Positions 45,136-59,476 of a stretch of DNA of 64,000 nucleotides are shown one piece after another. The notes below the pieces were generated by a model that did not search any database, had not been told where the DNA came from, and saw only the letters and a list, made by a program, of their open reading frames with translations. Source of the stretch: Camellia lanceoleosa (lineage: Eukaryota; Streptophyta; Magnoliopsida; Ericales; Theaceae). Both the position numbers and the translations under genes were made by a program. How positions within the stretch are numbered: position 1 is the stretch's first letter; every line of letters starts with the position of its first letter. The stretch covers positions 85,646,084-85,710,083 of the forward strand of contig CM045770.1 in assembly GCA_025200525.1 (NCBI GenBank), read 5' to 3'.

Positions 45136-46020
45136 TATGAAATACGTTGAAGAACTCGCTTGACAATTGGTTACACCATTGTTTCCCCGGTTAAAACCTT
45201 CCTCTCTCCGCGGTATGAAATCGTTTGAGATATCTTATGTCCCGGTTACACCATTGTTTCCGGTTAAAACCTTCCCTCTCTACGTATGAAATCGTTTGAG
45301 ATACTGACTTGTTGGTTACACCATTGTTCACCGGTTAAAACCTTCCCTCTCTCTAATATGAAATACGTTGAAGGATACTGACTTGTTAGTTACACCATTG
45401 TTCCGGATTTAAAACCTTCCCTCTCTAAAGTATGAAATCGTTTGAGATATATGCTTGTCGGTTACACCATTGTTTCCCCTAGGTTAAAAACCTTCCCCTC
45501 TCTAAAAGTATGAAATCTTTGGTTGAGATCACATCCTTATTGATTCACCAAATTTGTTCACCCGGTTAAAACCTTCCCTCCTCTCCGTATGAATACGTCG
45601 TTGAGATAAACTTGTTGGTTACAAACTGATATTCGCTTCACCCGGTTAAAACCTTAGCCCTCTCTCAAGTATGAAATCTCGTTGAGATCGCTTGTTGGTT
45701 ACACCATTTTGTTCACGGTTAAAACCTTCCCTCTCTCTAAAGTATGAAATACGTTGAGATCACTTGTGTTAGTTACACCATTGTTTCCCCGGTTAAAACC
45801 TTCTCTCTATAGTATAAATCGTTGAGATCGCCTATTGTTAAGTTTACACCAATTGTTTCCCCAAGTTCAAAACCTTCCCCTCTCTCCAGGTATAGAAAAT
45901 ACGTTGAAGATCTGTTTTATTAATTCTGAACATTTCATTCCACGGTTAAAACCTTTCCTCTTTCTCTAGTATGAAATACGTTGAGATCACCTTCTGTTGA
46001 AGTTACACCATTGTTTTACA
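45136..46020 (+). repeat. Second block: 3' UTR tandem array
   Basis: About 13 units of the 67-bp repeat, more irregular than 1-595, with small insertions such as 'atctttggttgagatcaca' and lost cores. The irregularity fits a poorly covered contig end. Confidence 0.85.
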
Positions 46021-46535
46021 GGTTTTCGACCGCTTTAACTTCTCTTGCGTGTGATCGATTGAAAAACTTACCTTTCCTCTCTTGCGTGTGATCTGTTTGA
46101 GAGGTTCTACCTTCTTCCTCTCTTGTGTGTGATACTGCGGAGATGTCTTATGTAAGGACTCAACGATTACTCTCGATAGTCACTTCAAGCCTTCTCCAGG
46201 TGTGAGCCCTTGGCGAGGAATTGAATAATTCTCCGTATTATAAGCTGCATGAAATGTAGTTGTTGCTTTACATTTTTGCTTAGTATGTTGCATCTATTTG
46301 TCAATACTTGCATCTATCTCTGACTTCTTTGCATTTATGATCACTGACTGGCTGTGCATATCTTTTGCATTTTGCCTACCTTTCTGGTACTTTATCATAC
46401 CCCCTATTCATCTTGTTCATGTTTGTCTAAGTCTTGAGCCTTGTCAAAATGGAGTGGAGTCTCTAGGCTTTGACATTCACTCACGTCATTGTTATGACTT
46501 GAGGGGATTACCTTCTATCGAAAGAGGGGAACAGC

Positions 46536-49500
46536 TGTAGACACCCCATTTTTGACCGAAACCTTAAGACTTCGAGCGTCGCTTGGAGTTAGGCGCTTCC
46601 GGTGATGTTGCATCTTTGTGCTTTCGTTCGGAAGTCTCGAGAATTGCGGCCGTGCGCCCTGTGCTCCGGACTTGAACTTTCTTCTCCTGCTGTCTCGGTT
46701 TGCAGGAACCCGAGGCTCGGTTTTCTCTGTTTTTCTTTCCTGGGGAGGTGGTCCAGTCAGAACTTTATCTCCGATTGGCGTGAGCTACTTTTCGTGGCCG
46801 TGGGCCATTTTCCCCATTCGGAGCCGGTTCCGGTTTTGGGCCAGATTAGGCGTCGTGCCTCGGTTTTCAGTTCGGAGACATGACCATCTCACGATTTCTC
46901 GGTTTGGCATCGTCTCATTTACTCCCATTTAAAGGGACATTGGGGAGACTCGAGAGGACCCTTAGCGATTTAGAACACACTTGGGGTCCCGTACTGACCC
47001 CATTTATGTTCGAGGACCCGCATGGCGCGTTTTGGTCCCAGAGCTTTTACCGTTTTTACATCGGTTTTTGTTCAAAATTTGGCCGAGTACCTCTGTTTTT
47101 CATGTCATTACGAGGAACACTTCTGCGGTCTCAGATGCCCGCCGTGGTAGAACAAAATCTTTTCTTTTGCCTCAAAATATCTAAATATTTTGCCCTCAAA
47201 ATATCTAGATATTTGAGGCAAGATATTTTCACCCTTTGGCTATAAAACCAGCAGCTCCAGCTGGTTTTGGAGTTGAAAAAATCCTTTGAAGAGCTGCTCT
47301 TCCAATTCCTCCATTTCCATGTAAAAAGCTCCAAATTTCTTCAAGTCTTGCATTATTTCTTCACCAACACCAAGCCTCACTATCTCCACTACCATTCTAG
47401 CAGCAAGGAAGTGTTTTTCAGAGGTTAAGAGTCAACAAATTCAAGTCAAGAAGCAAAGAAAGAAAGATCTTCAAGGGTAAGCATTCAAAATCCAACTTTT
47501 GTAGCATAATCTTGAGTCAAATTTTTACCCTATTTCCTTTTGTTTTTGGGGCTCCGACACCTACTGGTTTTAGGCTTATTTTGATCCCCTCTACAACTTT
47601 TTAGAAGGGCTCAACTTCATTTGGTGTCTCCATGATACACTTCCTTCAATATCCATCTTGTATGTCACCAATTTGCATGCTAGTTTTAGCCTATTTGCAT
47701 TTGTTTTTGGGGCTCCGACCCCTACTGGTTTTGTGCTTATTTTGAGCCCCTATACAATATTGTAGAAGGGCTCAACCTCATTTGGCCATTCTATATACCA
47801 CCTCTCTTGGAAATTCACTTTAGGCCCTAAATCTTGCTCATTTTGTAGCCTTTTGTGCTTATGGTTTTGGCTCTTGGTCAGAGCTAAGAGGGGTCTTATT
47901 TTGACCCCCTCTACATGTTTCATGAAAAGTTTGTTATTTGATGTATGCTTTGCATGTCTCTCATTATAACCTCTTTTTGAGCTCCATTTAGCATGGAATT
48001 GTTAGCATGTTTGCATACTGATTTTGGGGTTTCCATAAACTGTATATATGCTTATTTTGGGCCCTCTTCAAAGTTGTAGAACTGAGTTTTTGGGTTTGAG
48101 CATTGTACATATCCTTGCTTTGTAATTCCCTCTTTTACGTATTTTTGCAAGCTTTTGTTTCCATACTTGTGATCATAATTTGGCCATGTTTTGTGCTGGA
48201 AAAGTGCTATTTTTTTGGGCTGCCTTGCTACTGTTCTTGTTGCCATGATCATATTTTGCATGTGTAGCATGGCTATAGGCCATATCGGGCTTAATTTCAC
48301 ATTTTCGGGTTGATTGCATGCTTCGGGTGTCATTTCGAATTGTTTCGGGGCTGTTTCCCCCTTCATTTAGGTGCTGAAATATGGTTTGCATGCTTGCATA
48401 TCATTTCCCATGTCATTTCATGCCTTAATGCATTGTCTCGGTTTGCGTGCGTGTGCCTCATTTGAAACTACTTCATTTTATCGGTGGCGGCTTATGTGTG
48501 TGGGTGAGGCCTCTCATGTTAAGCGTAAGCCCAATTACGCATTCAAGTATGCCATTTCATGCCTTGGGCCATTCCTCGGTTTGCGTGCGTGTGCCTCTCA
48601 TTTTAAAAACTTCATTTTTATCGGCGGCCCTATGTGAGTGTGGTTGAGGCCCTCTCATGTTGGCGTAAGCCCAATTTGCATTTTCATGCTTGTATGCCAT
48701 TGCCTCGGTTTGCGTGCCGTGTACGCCATTTCGACACTTCTTTATCAAGCGACCTCTGTGTAGCGGCGAAGCGGTGAGGCTCTCCCGTGTTGGTGTAAGC
48801 CCCGTTGCATTAAGTATGCCATTACGATTTTCCATCACATCACCGCCTCGGTTTGCGTGCAATGTGCGCGCATTTGGCTTCTTTCCGGTTAATATTCGAT
48901 TTTCGTTTTTGACCGCCTCGGTTTTGCGTGCTGTGTGCACGCATTTGGCTGCCGGTTAATATCCGATTTGCGTTCATGACATCGCCTCGATTTGCGTGCG
49001 TGGTAGCGCATTTGGCTGCCAGTATATCGTTGCGCTTCATACCATTGCCTCGGTTTGCGTGCGGGTAATGCGCGCATCTTGATGCCGGTTTTATCGTTGT
49101 ATTTCATCATCGCATCGGTTTTGCGTGCGCGTGCGCATTTGGCTGCCGGTTTTATCCGTTGCATTTCATATCATCGCCTCGGTTTGTGTGCGGGTGTGCC
49201 TCATTTGAACACCGGTTTATCCGATTTGCACTTCCGTCATCGCCTCGGTTTGCGTGCGCGTGTATTGCCGCGTATTTGAAACGCCGGTTATCGATTTGCG
49301 CTTCATATCATCGCCTCGATTTGCGTGTATGCGTGGCGCGCATTTGCTGCCTTATTTACCGACTTACATTTCGCGTCATCGCCTCGGTTTTGCGTGCTGC
49401 GTGCGCTTTTGAGCATCTTATTCTCTCATTTTCATCCGAATTGTGCATACTAGGTTGTATCTTGGGTGCATTCATGCATTACCTCGATTTGCGTGCCGCG

Positions 49501-51140
49501 TATTGCCGCGTTTAAAGATTGCTTCGTTTTCATGGCATTGTCGTGCTCTATCACATGTTTCTTTGCATTTCATGCATATCATGCATATTGCACGGGAAGC
49601 AGGTTATATTAAAATTTCGGTAATGAGTGTGTCTCAATTCCCAAGTCACAAACCTCCGGATTACCCGTGATGGAATTAGGTTTTGTTGTAGCATTCAACA
49701 CATTCATCCACTACATTGAGTTGTGCAATTCGGCTCTCGGCCATCATCATCGATATCGTGATTGGTGGCGCGAGGATCGAGGCATGCATATATTTGTGAA
49801 ATACTGCTGCTTTGCCCTTTTCACGCTCTCTGTTGCGACAAAATGAAGAATCGGCGACTTTAGGAGTTTAGCGCGCATTTAGAAACATTGCAAGCGAGAG
49901 GCAAATTAGGGCATCGGTGGATTTCCGCACCATGACCCAGCATACATCATTCATCAGAAGCAAGCGGTCCACGGCTTGCGCGAACCCGTTCTGGCTTTTA
50001 TTAATTAATTTGTCAATTAATTAGAAATTTGTATATTTATTTAGAATTTGTATATTCTTTTATTGATTTGTATATTTATTGGACCCTCTGGCGAGGGCAT
50101 AAATGTAATAAGTGCGTGAGTGTGATGTATGTCTTCCTACCATTTCTTTCTCCTTTTATTTATCCGCTTACAATGGTTAGATATAGGGCATATTTCAATT
50201 AGCATCTGATGTAATGACATGTTTGCATCATTAAATACATATTACTGCATACGAACTCGCGTCATATAAGCTTGCTCGTATTTGATTCCAAATTGAATAT
50301 ATGATAATTGTTGCATCTCACATGCCATCTTTAGAATAAGCGAGCCTACTATAGTTGCATTTTGCATGTGTTGCATTAGGCAATTACGTATACTTAGGAT
50401 CATGCATGATTTCTAATGGTTCTGTTTTTGGCAGGTACTCGGTGAGTTTTATGCTTTAGCATCCTTGCATGCTTGATGTGAGTGTTGCCATGATAGCATA
50501 GTTACCATGAGGCTAAGTCTTATATGATATAAACGCCTTGAATGCTGTGGGTGGAGGTTGAGTTATCTGAATTGGGACAATTCATCATTTGTTTGTTTAA
50601 GCCCACTAGATAGTGGCAAAATCATGTTTTCTAAGCCCACACGAGGGTGGCAAATCGCATTTTAGCCTACTGCGGGGTAACACCATCACACCATTTCAAA
50701 TAAACAAACATGAAAGATTTTGTTCCAATTAGGGCGGCCCGATCTATACTTGTTTCTTTGCGAGCATCACATAGTAACCTAGGCTAATAATGAATAAGAA
50801 CTCACAAAGTTTTCAAAAGCAGATATCATGGTTAGTAGAGGCGGTCTTTGGCCGTGAGGAAGATATCACGATGTGACCTTCCCTAATCGTACCCAAGTTC
50901 TGAGCCAACTTTGGTGATAGCGGACCGCGTGGCCTTGAAGCGAAGTCGAGGTTTCCTAAATTTCCCATTTTAAAATATTTAGGTGGCGACTACATTATCG
51001 CAAAGCGATCCATGTTTGGCACTTCTTTCAAAAATCTGTTTTTCTTCAAAAGCGATTTGCGAATTTGGACTCTTTGGTTCAAGATTTAGAACAACAAAAT
51101 CGAGTCGAAGCTATGGCGAGGTCCCATGAGCGTTATTCTG
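46536..51140 (+). mobile_element. Second block: Tat/Ogre-like 3' LTR
   Basis: Counterpart of 1058-5603, from 'tgtagacacccc' to a scrambled end 'gcgttattctg' where the first block has 'gcgttgttaca'. Polypurine tract 'aaagagggg' lies just before. TATA box at 47240. Confidence 0.8.
48435..49515 (+). repeat. Second block: GC-rich array in the Tat-like LTR
   Basis: Counterpart of 2895-3995 with the same 'cctcggtttgcgtgc' cores and spacing; differences cluster at the CG-rich parts of units. Confidence 0.85.
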
Positions 51141-52892
51141 AGCACATGGGTTCGTTTTTAGACATTTTATTAGTGTATTTGGAACTTTCTCATTTTATTT
51201 TGGAGTATTGGTTGAGGTGGTAATATGATAGTAAAGTAGATTGGACCAAAAGTTTTAATTAGAATAATTTATGCGACCAGCTGCCACTCTTTTGCCCTTT
51301 CCTTTTTCCACACTTTGAATTTGGATATGAGGTTAGAACCATTGGAAAGCTTATTTCCGGGGCTTCAATTTAGACACAAACGACCAAAAAGCGGAGTCAG
51401 GATGGGAGAGTTATACCTGTTCGAAGTTTCGTGTCTGTGTTGAAAACCGGTGCGCTCGGCAGAATTCCTCCGCTCGAGCAGGAATTGAGACAGTAGCTTT
51501 AAAACAGGAGTTTTTGGGTCATTTCTTATATTTTCTTCTTCCCTCTTCCTTCCTCCTTGCCTAAGTCCGAAACCTAACTCTCAAACCTTTGATTTCATCC
51601 ATTTTACCAACAATCCACTATGGATGCGTGCATCGAGGTAAAGAAGAAGTGAAGATCAACTTTTCCAACCGATTAGATTTTGGGATTTGAGAGGATCGTT
51701 CAACCTAGCTTCTTTGCTTCTAATTTGAGGTAAGGGGTTCTCTTAGCCTTGAATGTTTATGATTCAAAGTGATTTTTGTTGGTACTTTGGGATTTTGTTG
51801 ACATTTTGGAATCTTGAGTTAATTATGGGTTAGGGACACTTATGGCTTAATGTTTATGCACAATTAGGGGCTCCACTTTACTTCTTAAGGATGTTGAATG
51901 TTTTTAGCATATTGGCATATAGTAATTGTTGATTTGGCGATTTCACTAAGAAAGAAAACCCCAATTTTCTTGGAAACCCTAGGTTGATTAATGATGATAA
52001 TCAATGAATTGGCTCAAGTTAAAAGTGGAGTAATGAAATTGAAGTATTGAATTATGTGTGTTCAAGTTGAATTGGAATTTGGGAATGTTGAAAATTATGT
52101 TTAGAATTTCTTGAATGAACTTTATTATAAATGTTAGAATTCATGCTATCATGTAAAGGAAAAATTAGGAAATAATCTATTAAAGATATAGATGATATGA
52201 ACTTGGTTTTAGAATGTTGAAATAAGTTCAAGGATTTATTGTGAATTATGTGAAGTTGCAAATGGTATTGATGAACCAAGTGATGCTAACTTTGTTGGAT
52301 AATGTTGTATTGAATAATATTGGAAATTGAATGGTGTTGTACTATGATGTATTGTGTAGGATTATTTCTGAGGTGGACCAAGCATCTGAACACCATGAGT
52401 AATAAGTACCTCAAAATATGTTATTTACAGTTAATCATTATTGTTATTGACATTCTATCCTCCGTGAGCTAATATGTTAACATGTGTGTTGATTGAGAAT
52501 TGATGTGAACATTAAAAGAGTGATCACACGTTGTGACTCTGAACCTCCTACGTATTTTGGTTATGGCTAATGTTTATTATTAATGTACCATCCTACGAAT
52601 TACTCGAATTCGCATAAAAATTGCATACAAACTATTAACCTTTGTGAAGTTGGTTACGAAAGGAATTAAGTATCAATAACAACATTACATGATTCATGCT
52701 ATGATATGAAGCTGATTACGACCTATTGATGTGATTATGTGTATTATGAAATTATAATATCTCGTATCTCTGGAATGTGGTTCCCTTTTGCTAACAAATA
52801 TCGATAGCGATTACGGTAAACTTATATTCAGAGTGGTAATGCATGTGAATAATGGGAAGAATATATATACTTTACGCATAATTATGAAGTTA

Positions 52893-55210
52893 ATATGTGT
52901 CACGACCCAAACCAGCCCTATGGGTTTAGCATGAATGGCGATGTCGAGATTAGAAGGCTTCTTTGAAACGATATCTGATTAAGCAATCTGCAAGACTTTG
53001 GCGGAAGCCAATCTGATGAAAGTAACTAGTGTCTATTGAAATTTTGAAAATCGTATGCCAAAACATTTTCATGCATTCATACTGATCTGATCTACATCTG
53101 ATCTATACAATCATATACAAACATTGATCTGAGGACCTAATCCTCGATACTTGATGCAGTAAAAGCGAAGCAGTCTATCTGATACAAAAGCGGTGAGGCG
53201 GTGGAGACAATAAAACACCCAAGCCATAGCATGGCAACTCGGAACCTCACAGTGAGGCACGTAATGGGGCGGCACAAAAGCGGGGACCAACCCGCTCCTA
53301 GCTCGATGCATTCTTTGAGAACCTACATATATATATAAGCGGTGAGCTAAAGCCCGGTGAATAACACAAAGCGTAAAGAGGTTATGAATGAATGTCCTTA
53401 CATGATAGAAAACAATTCATTCATGATATTGATCTTCGATTTGATCAATGGTCATATGTGGTACACCCGTTAGCCTATATGATGGGTCCAAAAGGACGGG
53501 TCTTATAGAACCTACGGTATTGATGGCCATCAATCGATGCAGTATGGTTCCACAAAAAAGCCGAGCTCTGCGATACTTGATAATTGCTAAGGATGCCTGT
53601 CTGAATCACAGGACATACATTTATTGATGAAACAATAGCGATTCAATAAGCGATTCGATTATTCAAAAGATAACCATTTTGAACATATCTTTACACAATT
53701 GTTACTCACGAGGGATTGGGCTAATAGCGGCTAAATGGCGTCCGAAACCAACCTAAGCAGTTAACAAATAGAACACACACTAAGTTTCACGATCGGGAAG
53801 GATGATAATTAAATCCTAAATTTTCCGGTGTGGTTCTATGTCTAAATCTTCATTAAGATGCCTTAAACTAGGCCTAAGAATGCCTAGGATGGGATGAGGA
53901 TGCAAAAATACGGTTGGAAGGCATTTTTCAAAAGTTCTTTGAAGCAGGGTCTCGCTTCGGCGGCGCTTCCTTCGTTTGGCGAGGTTGCAAATCAAAGGCT
54001 TCGCTCGGCGAACAATCCTTAATTCGGCGGTCGATGAAAGCTTGATAAAAATCTTGGATGCTTTCGATTTTACGCTCGAGCCACCAATCCTTCGCTCGGC
54101 GTGGCTCGGAGAAAGCGTTAGTCGCTCGGCGAGAATCCTTCGCTCGGCGAAGAAAAATCTGGAATTTCAGTTGCCTTCAACTCAAACCAAGCATTCTCAA
54201 CTCAATTCTCGACCTCTTGGGCCCAAATTCTGGAAAATACATCCCAAAACAATGTATAACAAGTTTCAAAAGCCAATTTATGAATTCAAGCCCCAAAGGT
54301 GAGTCAATTAAATCCAAAATTCAAACCCATTTTCAAGAACAATTTCAAAACATACAATGCATGAGTTTTTAACCAAATTCAAGGTTCAAATCTTGCTCTA
54401 ATGGGCTCAATAGTTGGAAAACAAAATGAAGACATGGACTTTGTTAGAAACATGAGCATGCATGTACAATCCACCATGAATTCAACCTCAAAATGCACCA
54501 AGATGGCCATGCATGCATGAATTCAAGCATAATTCAACCTCCTAGCACTAAATCATGGTTTAATCCTACAATGGAGTATGAACCATGCAAGATGAAGCTT
54601 AAAGACAACAAGAAGATGATGATTTCCTTACCTAAGTCTTGTAATTAAAGCCTAGAAGCTCAATTATGCAAATACACTTCAATTTACTTCAAGTCTTCAA
54701 ACAAATCAACAAAAACAAGTCCCTCTCTCTCTAACTCTCTTCTTGGTCGGCTAGAGTAAGGAAGAAAGGCTGATGAAATGAATATGTTCAAGTGTATACA
54801 AGGCTCAAAGATGATTAGGTAGTGGCCACTCACCATGGCAAGATCGTAATTAAATCAAACTCTTGGACTAGCTTAATTTAATCTAATTTAGTCATTCCTA
54901 ATCGATTTTCAGATAAATATACCATAAAATCACAAATATTCTACTGACTCCAAAACTCTAAACGGTTCCTAATTAAAGTCGATAAGGCTTTCAATTAGCG
55001 GTTTACATGCAATTCAAGCAGATAGTCATTCAATCAAGCGAGATGCCATATGCAATCTGATAAATAAACTTATTCAATTTCGATTTCGATTTCAATCGAT
55101 CCATTGATGCTTGATTAATCAATTATCGGTCATTATCAATTACATTTTAACGGTAACGATAGCTAATTGACGGTTTATCGATAACTTGATGCGAGGGTTG
55201 TTACAATATG
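52893..55210 (-). mobile_element. Second block: nested solo LTR with ATATG target duplication
   Basis: Counterpart of 7371-9709. The insert is 52898-55205, flanked by 'atatg' at 52893-52897 and 55206-55210, so the nested insertion predates or is shared by both blocks. Confidence 0.9.
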
Positions 55211-58200
55211 TTATGATGATTTACGGTATGGAACAAAGTCTTTGTCTGAAACTAAGTGCTACTGCGTTAGTGGGAGCCATCTCTAGAACCCGTCCGAGCC
55301 ACCTCTTGAGTCCGTACATATGTGAACGTTATGAGGCCTACGGTCGTTCTGTGAAAGATATAATTTGTGAAGTTATAAAAGATACAACTTGTGAACTATG
55401 AACTTATGAGGCCAAGGGCCATTTGTGAACTATGAACTTATGTGTCCATGGGCCATTTGTGAACTATGAACTTATGTGGCCTTGGGCCATTTGTGAACTA
55501 TGAACCTATGAGGCCAAGGGCCATTTGTAAACTATAATTTATGTGGCGAGAGCCATTTGTGAAGTTATGAATCTAAGAGGTCGAGGCCAATTTGTGAAAC
55601 TATGAAGTTATGAATCTAAGAGGCAGAGGCCAATTTGTGAAGCTATGAAGTTATGAATCAATGAGGTAGAGAGCCAATTTGTGAAATTATGGATATGTTC
55701 CAAGATAAGGTCTAAGACCATTATAATTAAATACAAATTCAAACTCGTTATCACGAACTCTACATTGGTATTTGAAAGTGTGTTTAATGAAATCCATATT
55801 TTGGATTCTGAAATGTTTAGTATGATAAGTATTTTACGAAATGATAAAAATACTATGAACTTAGACATGTTTATGATATGATCGTTTTACGGATAATTTT
55901 CCCCAAATGCCTAGATATGCTCTGAAACTCGAATGTTCAAGATATGACAAGTTCTTTGAATAAGATACCTTGCTATGCATCTGAAACAAATTAACCATAT
56001 GTTCTCTTTATTGATAAATGCTGCAGATATGTATTATAATTCATATTTGTACATTGAATTGTTATGTGCTATTATTCACTAAGCTTGGCTCACTTTATTT
56101 TATATGCATTTACATGGGCACTCAATCGGAGGTCAACCTTAACTTTGTGGCTTAGTTACCCTTGTCAATTAGGAATATCTAAGCTCTTAGGTGTTGACCA
56201 TTCAAGTTATGGAGTTTTGCTAAATTATTAATTTGTACCCTAAATGTCATTAATATTGATGTGTATGTAATGTTTATATATATATATATATATACATAGC
56301 TATCTTTATGTGTTATGTTCTGTTTGCGATCCTGGCATAGTAGTGGTAGCTCAATGGATATTATTTTACACCGTTATATGATATTTAATGCTTCGTTTAG
56401 GCCCGATAAGTTATATTCATCGGGTTTTATGTCCATTTACGAGGTGGTCATCGCATAAACTTTTAGGGCGAGTTTGAGGCGTGACAAGTGGTATCGAGCA
56501 CGAGTTGCTATCTCACCGGATCCATTGAAGTGTAGGATGTCTAGAAAAGTCTTAGGCTTCATGTATGACATCTTTAGTATATATGAAAAAAGATAGCAAC
56601 ATTAAATGCAATTTGTTTACGTTAACGATTATGAGCCATGTCTATTGTACCTTCCTTGTGTATATATATATGATTGATTGTTGTGTGGAGCATGGCAGAA
56701 ATAAGGATAGAGGATCACCTCGAGTTGAATGAAAAGGGAAAATGATTGGTAAGTAATGCACATGTAATTTTTGGTTATTATGAATTGCTTAAACACTAAG
56801 TATGCAATATTTAGTTATGATATAGTGATGTCTTTCTTGTCATGGTACTGTTTGGATCTATGATTTGAAAAGTTATTGTGATATGTATTTTGATAATTTG
56901 TGTTTTGTATAATAGTTGAATCATGTTACGTATGACCATTGCAAGAAAAAGTTATGTATCTGATGACCCATATGAGAAGTGAATTATTCTATTTTGTTAA
57001 GCGCACGAAAATGACATGATATGACAAGCAATGTTTTATTTTCTGACATGTTATGTTACGAATTAAGGAATGATGATTCATGTATGTAATAGTATTAATG
57101 ACATCCTTAATACAAAGCCCTTACGTGATAATAATACCGTGGTCTTATGGCCCTTGCGGTAATAATCGTGGTTTAAATGCATTACAAGATATCTCTTGCC
57201 ATAAGCGGTCTTATGCAGATAGATTATGTTTTGCCATCGGCGGTCTTATGCGGGTGGATTATGATTAAGCATAGACTCTGATTTCTGTTCTAATTCAAGT
57301 ATAACTAAGAATATGTATGAACATGTTTTTATTTATCCGTTTCATTTATGCTGTGTTATAACGTGATGTGAATTGTCGAATGAGTTCAATTTATGTGTAA
57401 TCAGGATTTGTTTATGGAATCTGTGATCTGTGACTGAAGTCATGTCTGGTTTGTTTATGTGTGATACGTAATTTGCGATCAAGATTTCGTGTAGAAATGA
57501 TTGAATGATATGAAGGACCTCACCCGTCAAGAAAAGAAAAGCGAAGCTGACTATTGACTACTTGAAGTCAAACTAAATAAATAAAATTATTTAAAGTTGA
57601 GAAATCATTTACGTGAAATATTTATGTGTAACTATGTAAATGATAGATATTGAAATTGTCCTCTATCACCTATATGGAGGTTATGATGTGAATTGTTTTG
57701 CATGATATAAAATTACGGTGAAAACAAATGGACATGGGAATATTCCATTTTGCTAATGGGTTAGCGATACGTATTTTGCATTTATCTTCTCTTGCATGTT
57801 TAGACAACATTATGCGATACTCACTCGTGATTACAATACTAAAATTATGAACCTTGATGTTCTGAAATCAAATTATTCTTTGCTATCTTGTTGCATGTGT
57901 TGTTCGATATTATAGAATCTAAAGGATGTGATTCTTATAATTCTTGATTTATGATCTTATGAGCGAACTGGTAGAATCTATGTACGAGGAATAACTGGAC
58001 ACTCTATGTATGTTAACTAATCGGCCCAGATGATTGGTCTCTAATTTCTGTATAACTGTTTGTTGATCCACTATAATTACAAGTTGTAAAGACGAAACCA
58101 TGTGAGTAACTTTGTGTCTTCTAGTAAAAAAAAGGAAGAATTGTTTGAATAGTGGAAAAGGGGGTCAAACTAGTTTGTGCTATGACAAGAAAAAGTGCTA

Positions 58201-59439
58201 GTAAAGGAAAATGTTATACCTTACGGTTATGAATGATTAGTCAAGTACGATTTTGAATTCAATTTAAGCCTTGTTTTGATAGTTGTATTTATTATTTAGA
58301 TTTAAACATATGGCGGCATGATCGGTGTCTATAATGGAATTCTTCTTCCCTTTGTTGAGATGTTATCAAGTAGAGAATGTGGTTTAAAATCTACATAATG
58401 ATCGATTTTGATATATTTTAGTAAATGGAAAATATGGTACCTCCTAGGTAGAACCTTATTTGGTAGGTTCTAAGATCTGATTCAATGATGCATAATAGGA
58501 TTTAAGTCTAACCACGTAATTAAGTTATTTTGGAAACTATATGTAACCGTAATGGTCATGTCCCACCGAGTAAATTGCATTATAAGATAAGTTTGAATGT
58601 GTACTCTCGAATCCAAATTGCGTATGAACTATTACAATTTGGTGACCTAGTTAGAACTTAGTGGAAGTACTTTCATTATGATTGAACTTAATGCATGCTG
58701 TGGGAATTTATTTTGTATAATTGAATAAGAAATTGGAAACCTTGAAAGTTTAATTATCTGAAATTGATTATATATCTGTGACCAGCATAATTTTTATGTA
58801 ATCTTAAGTATGTTTACGAGATTTCAATTTCGGAATGATTAAATGATAGGATTTTATCCTACATGTTTTTATGTATGACCATTTATGTATATATCTAAGT
58901 CTTCTTACGCATAGAAAGAAATAAGGATTGAAAAGAAGAGCATAGATCTTCAAGGCAGTAAGTGAGGAAGTGAAAAGGTTGTAGAGATTTCAAAGCTTGA
59001 GGTATGTTTGATCTTTTGATTGACCTCTCTTGAAATTGAGTAGGAGCTCCTCTATGTAAGTGTCCTTAAGGAGAATTTGTATGATGGTCTTCACTATTCT
59101 ATGTTTTTTTAAATGTCAATGAAATAAAAAGTTGGTGATCTTAGATTAATTAAAGTGCAATTGAAAATTTTGGTGTTGGATCGTACAATGTGAATTGTCT
59201 TTGAAATTGAGTTTTGGGCATTCACTAGACGTGGTGTGCTTAGTTGTTAATTGAGAAGTTGTCATGGGCTTTGGGATCATAAATGGTTAGTGTTGCTCCT
59301 TGCCCGTTGAAATTTTGATGCGTGTATGTTAATCGAAAGTATTTGTGATCCTTTCCTGTCCCAAGTGTGGATCTAGTTTTGGAACATTACAGAATGTGTT
59401 TCCATTTATGTTTGAACTGTCTTCTATTTGGGTTTCTTC

Positions 59440-59476
59440 AATTTCAAGGACGAAATTTCTTTTAAGAAGGGAAGGA
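59440..59476 (+). pseudogene. Second block: polyprotein C-terminal remnant and polypurine tract
   Basis: Same bases as 13941-13977, encoding NFKDEISFKKGRM and then the LTR start. Confidence 0.5.

Noticed and set aside
44969..45163. ORF spanning the N run
   Set aside because: It exists only because the N bases were translated as unknown residues across a scaffold gap.
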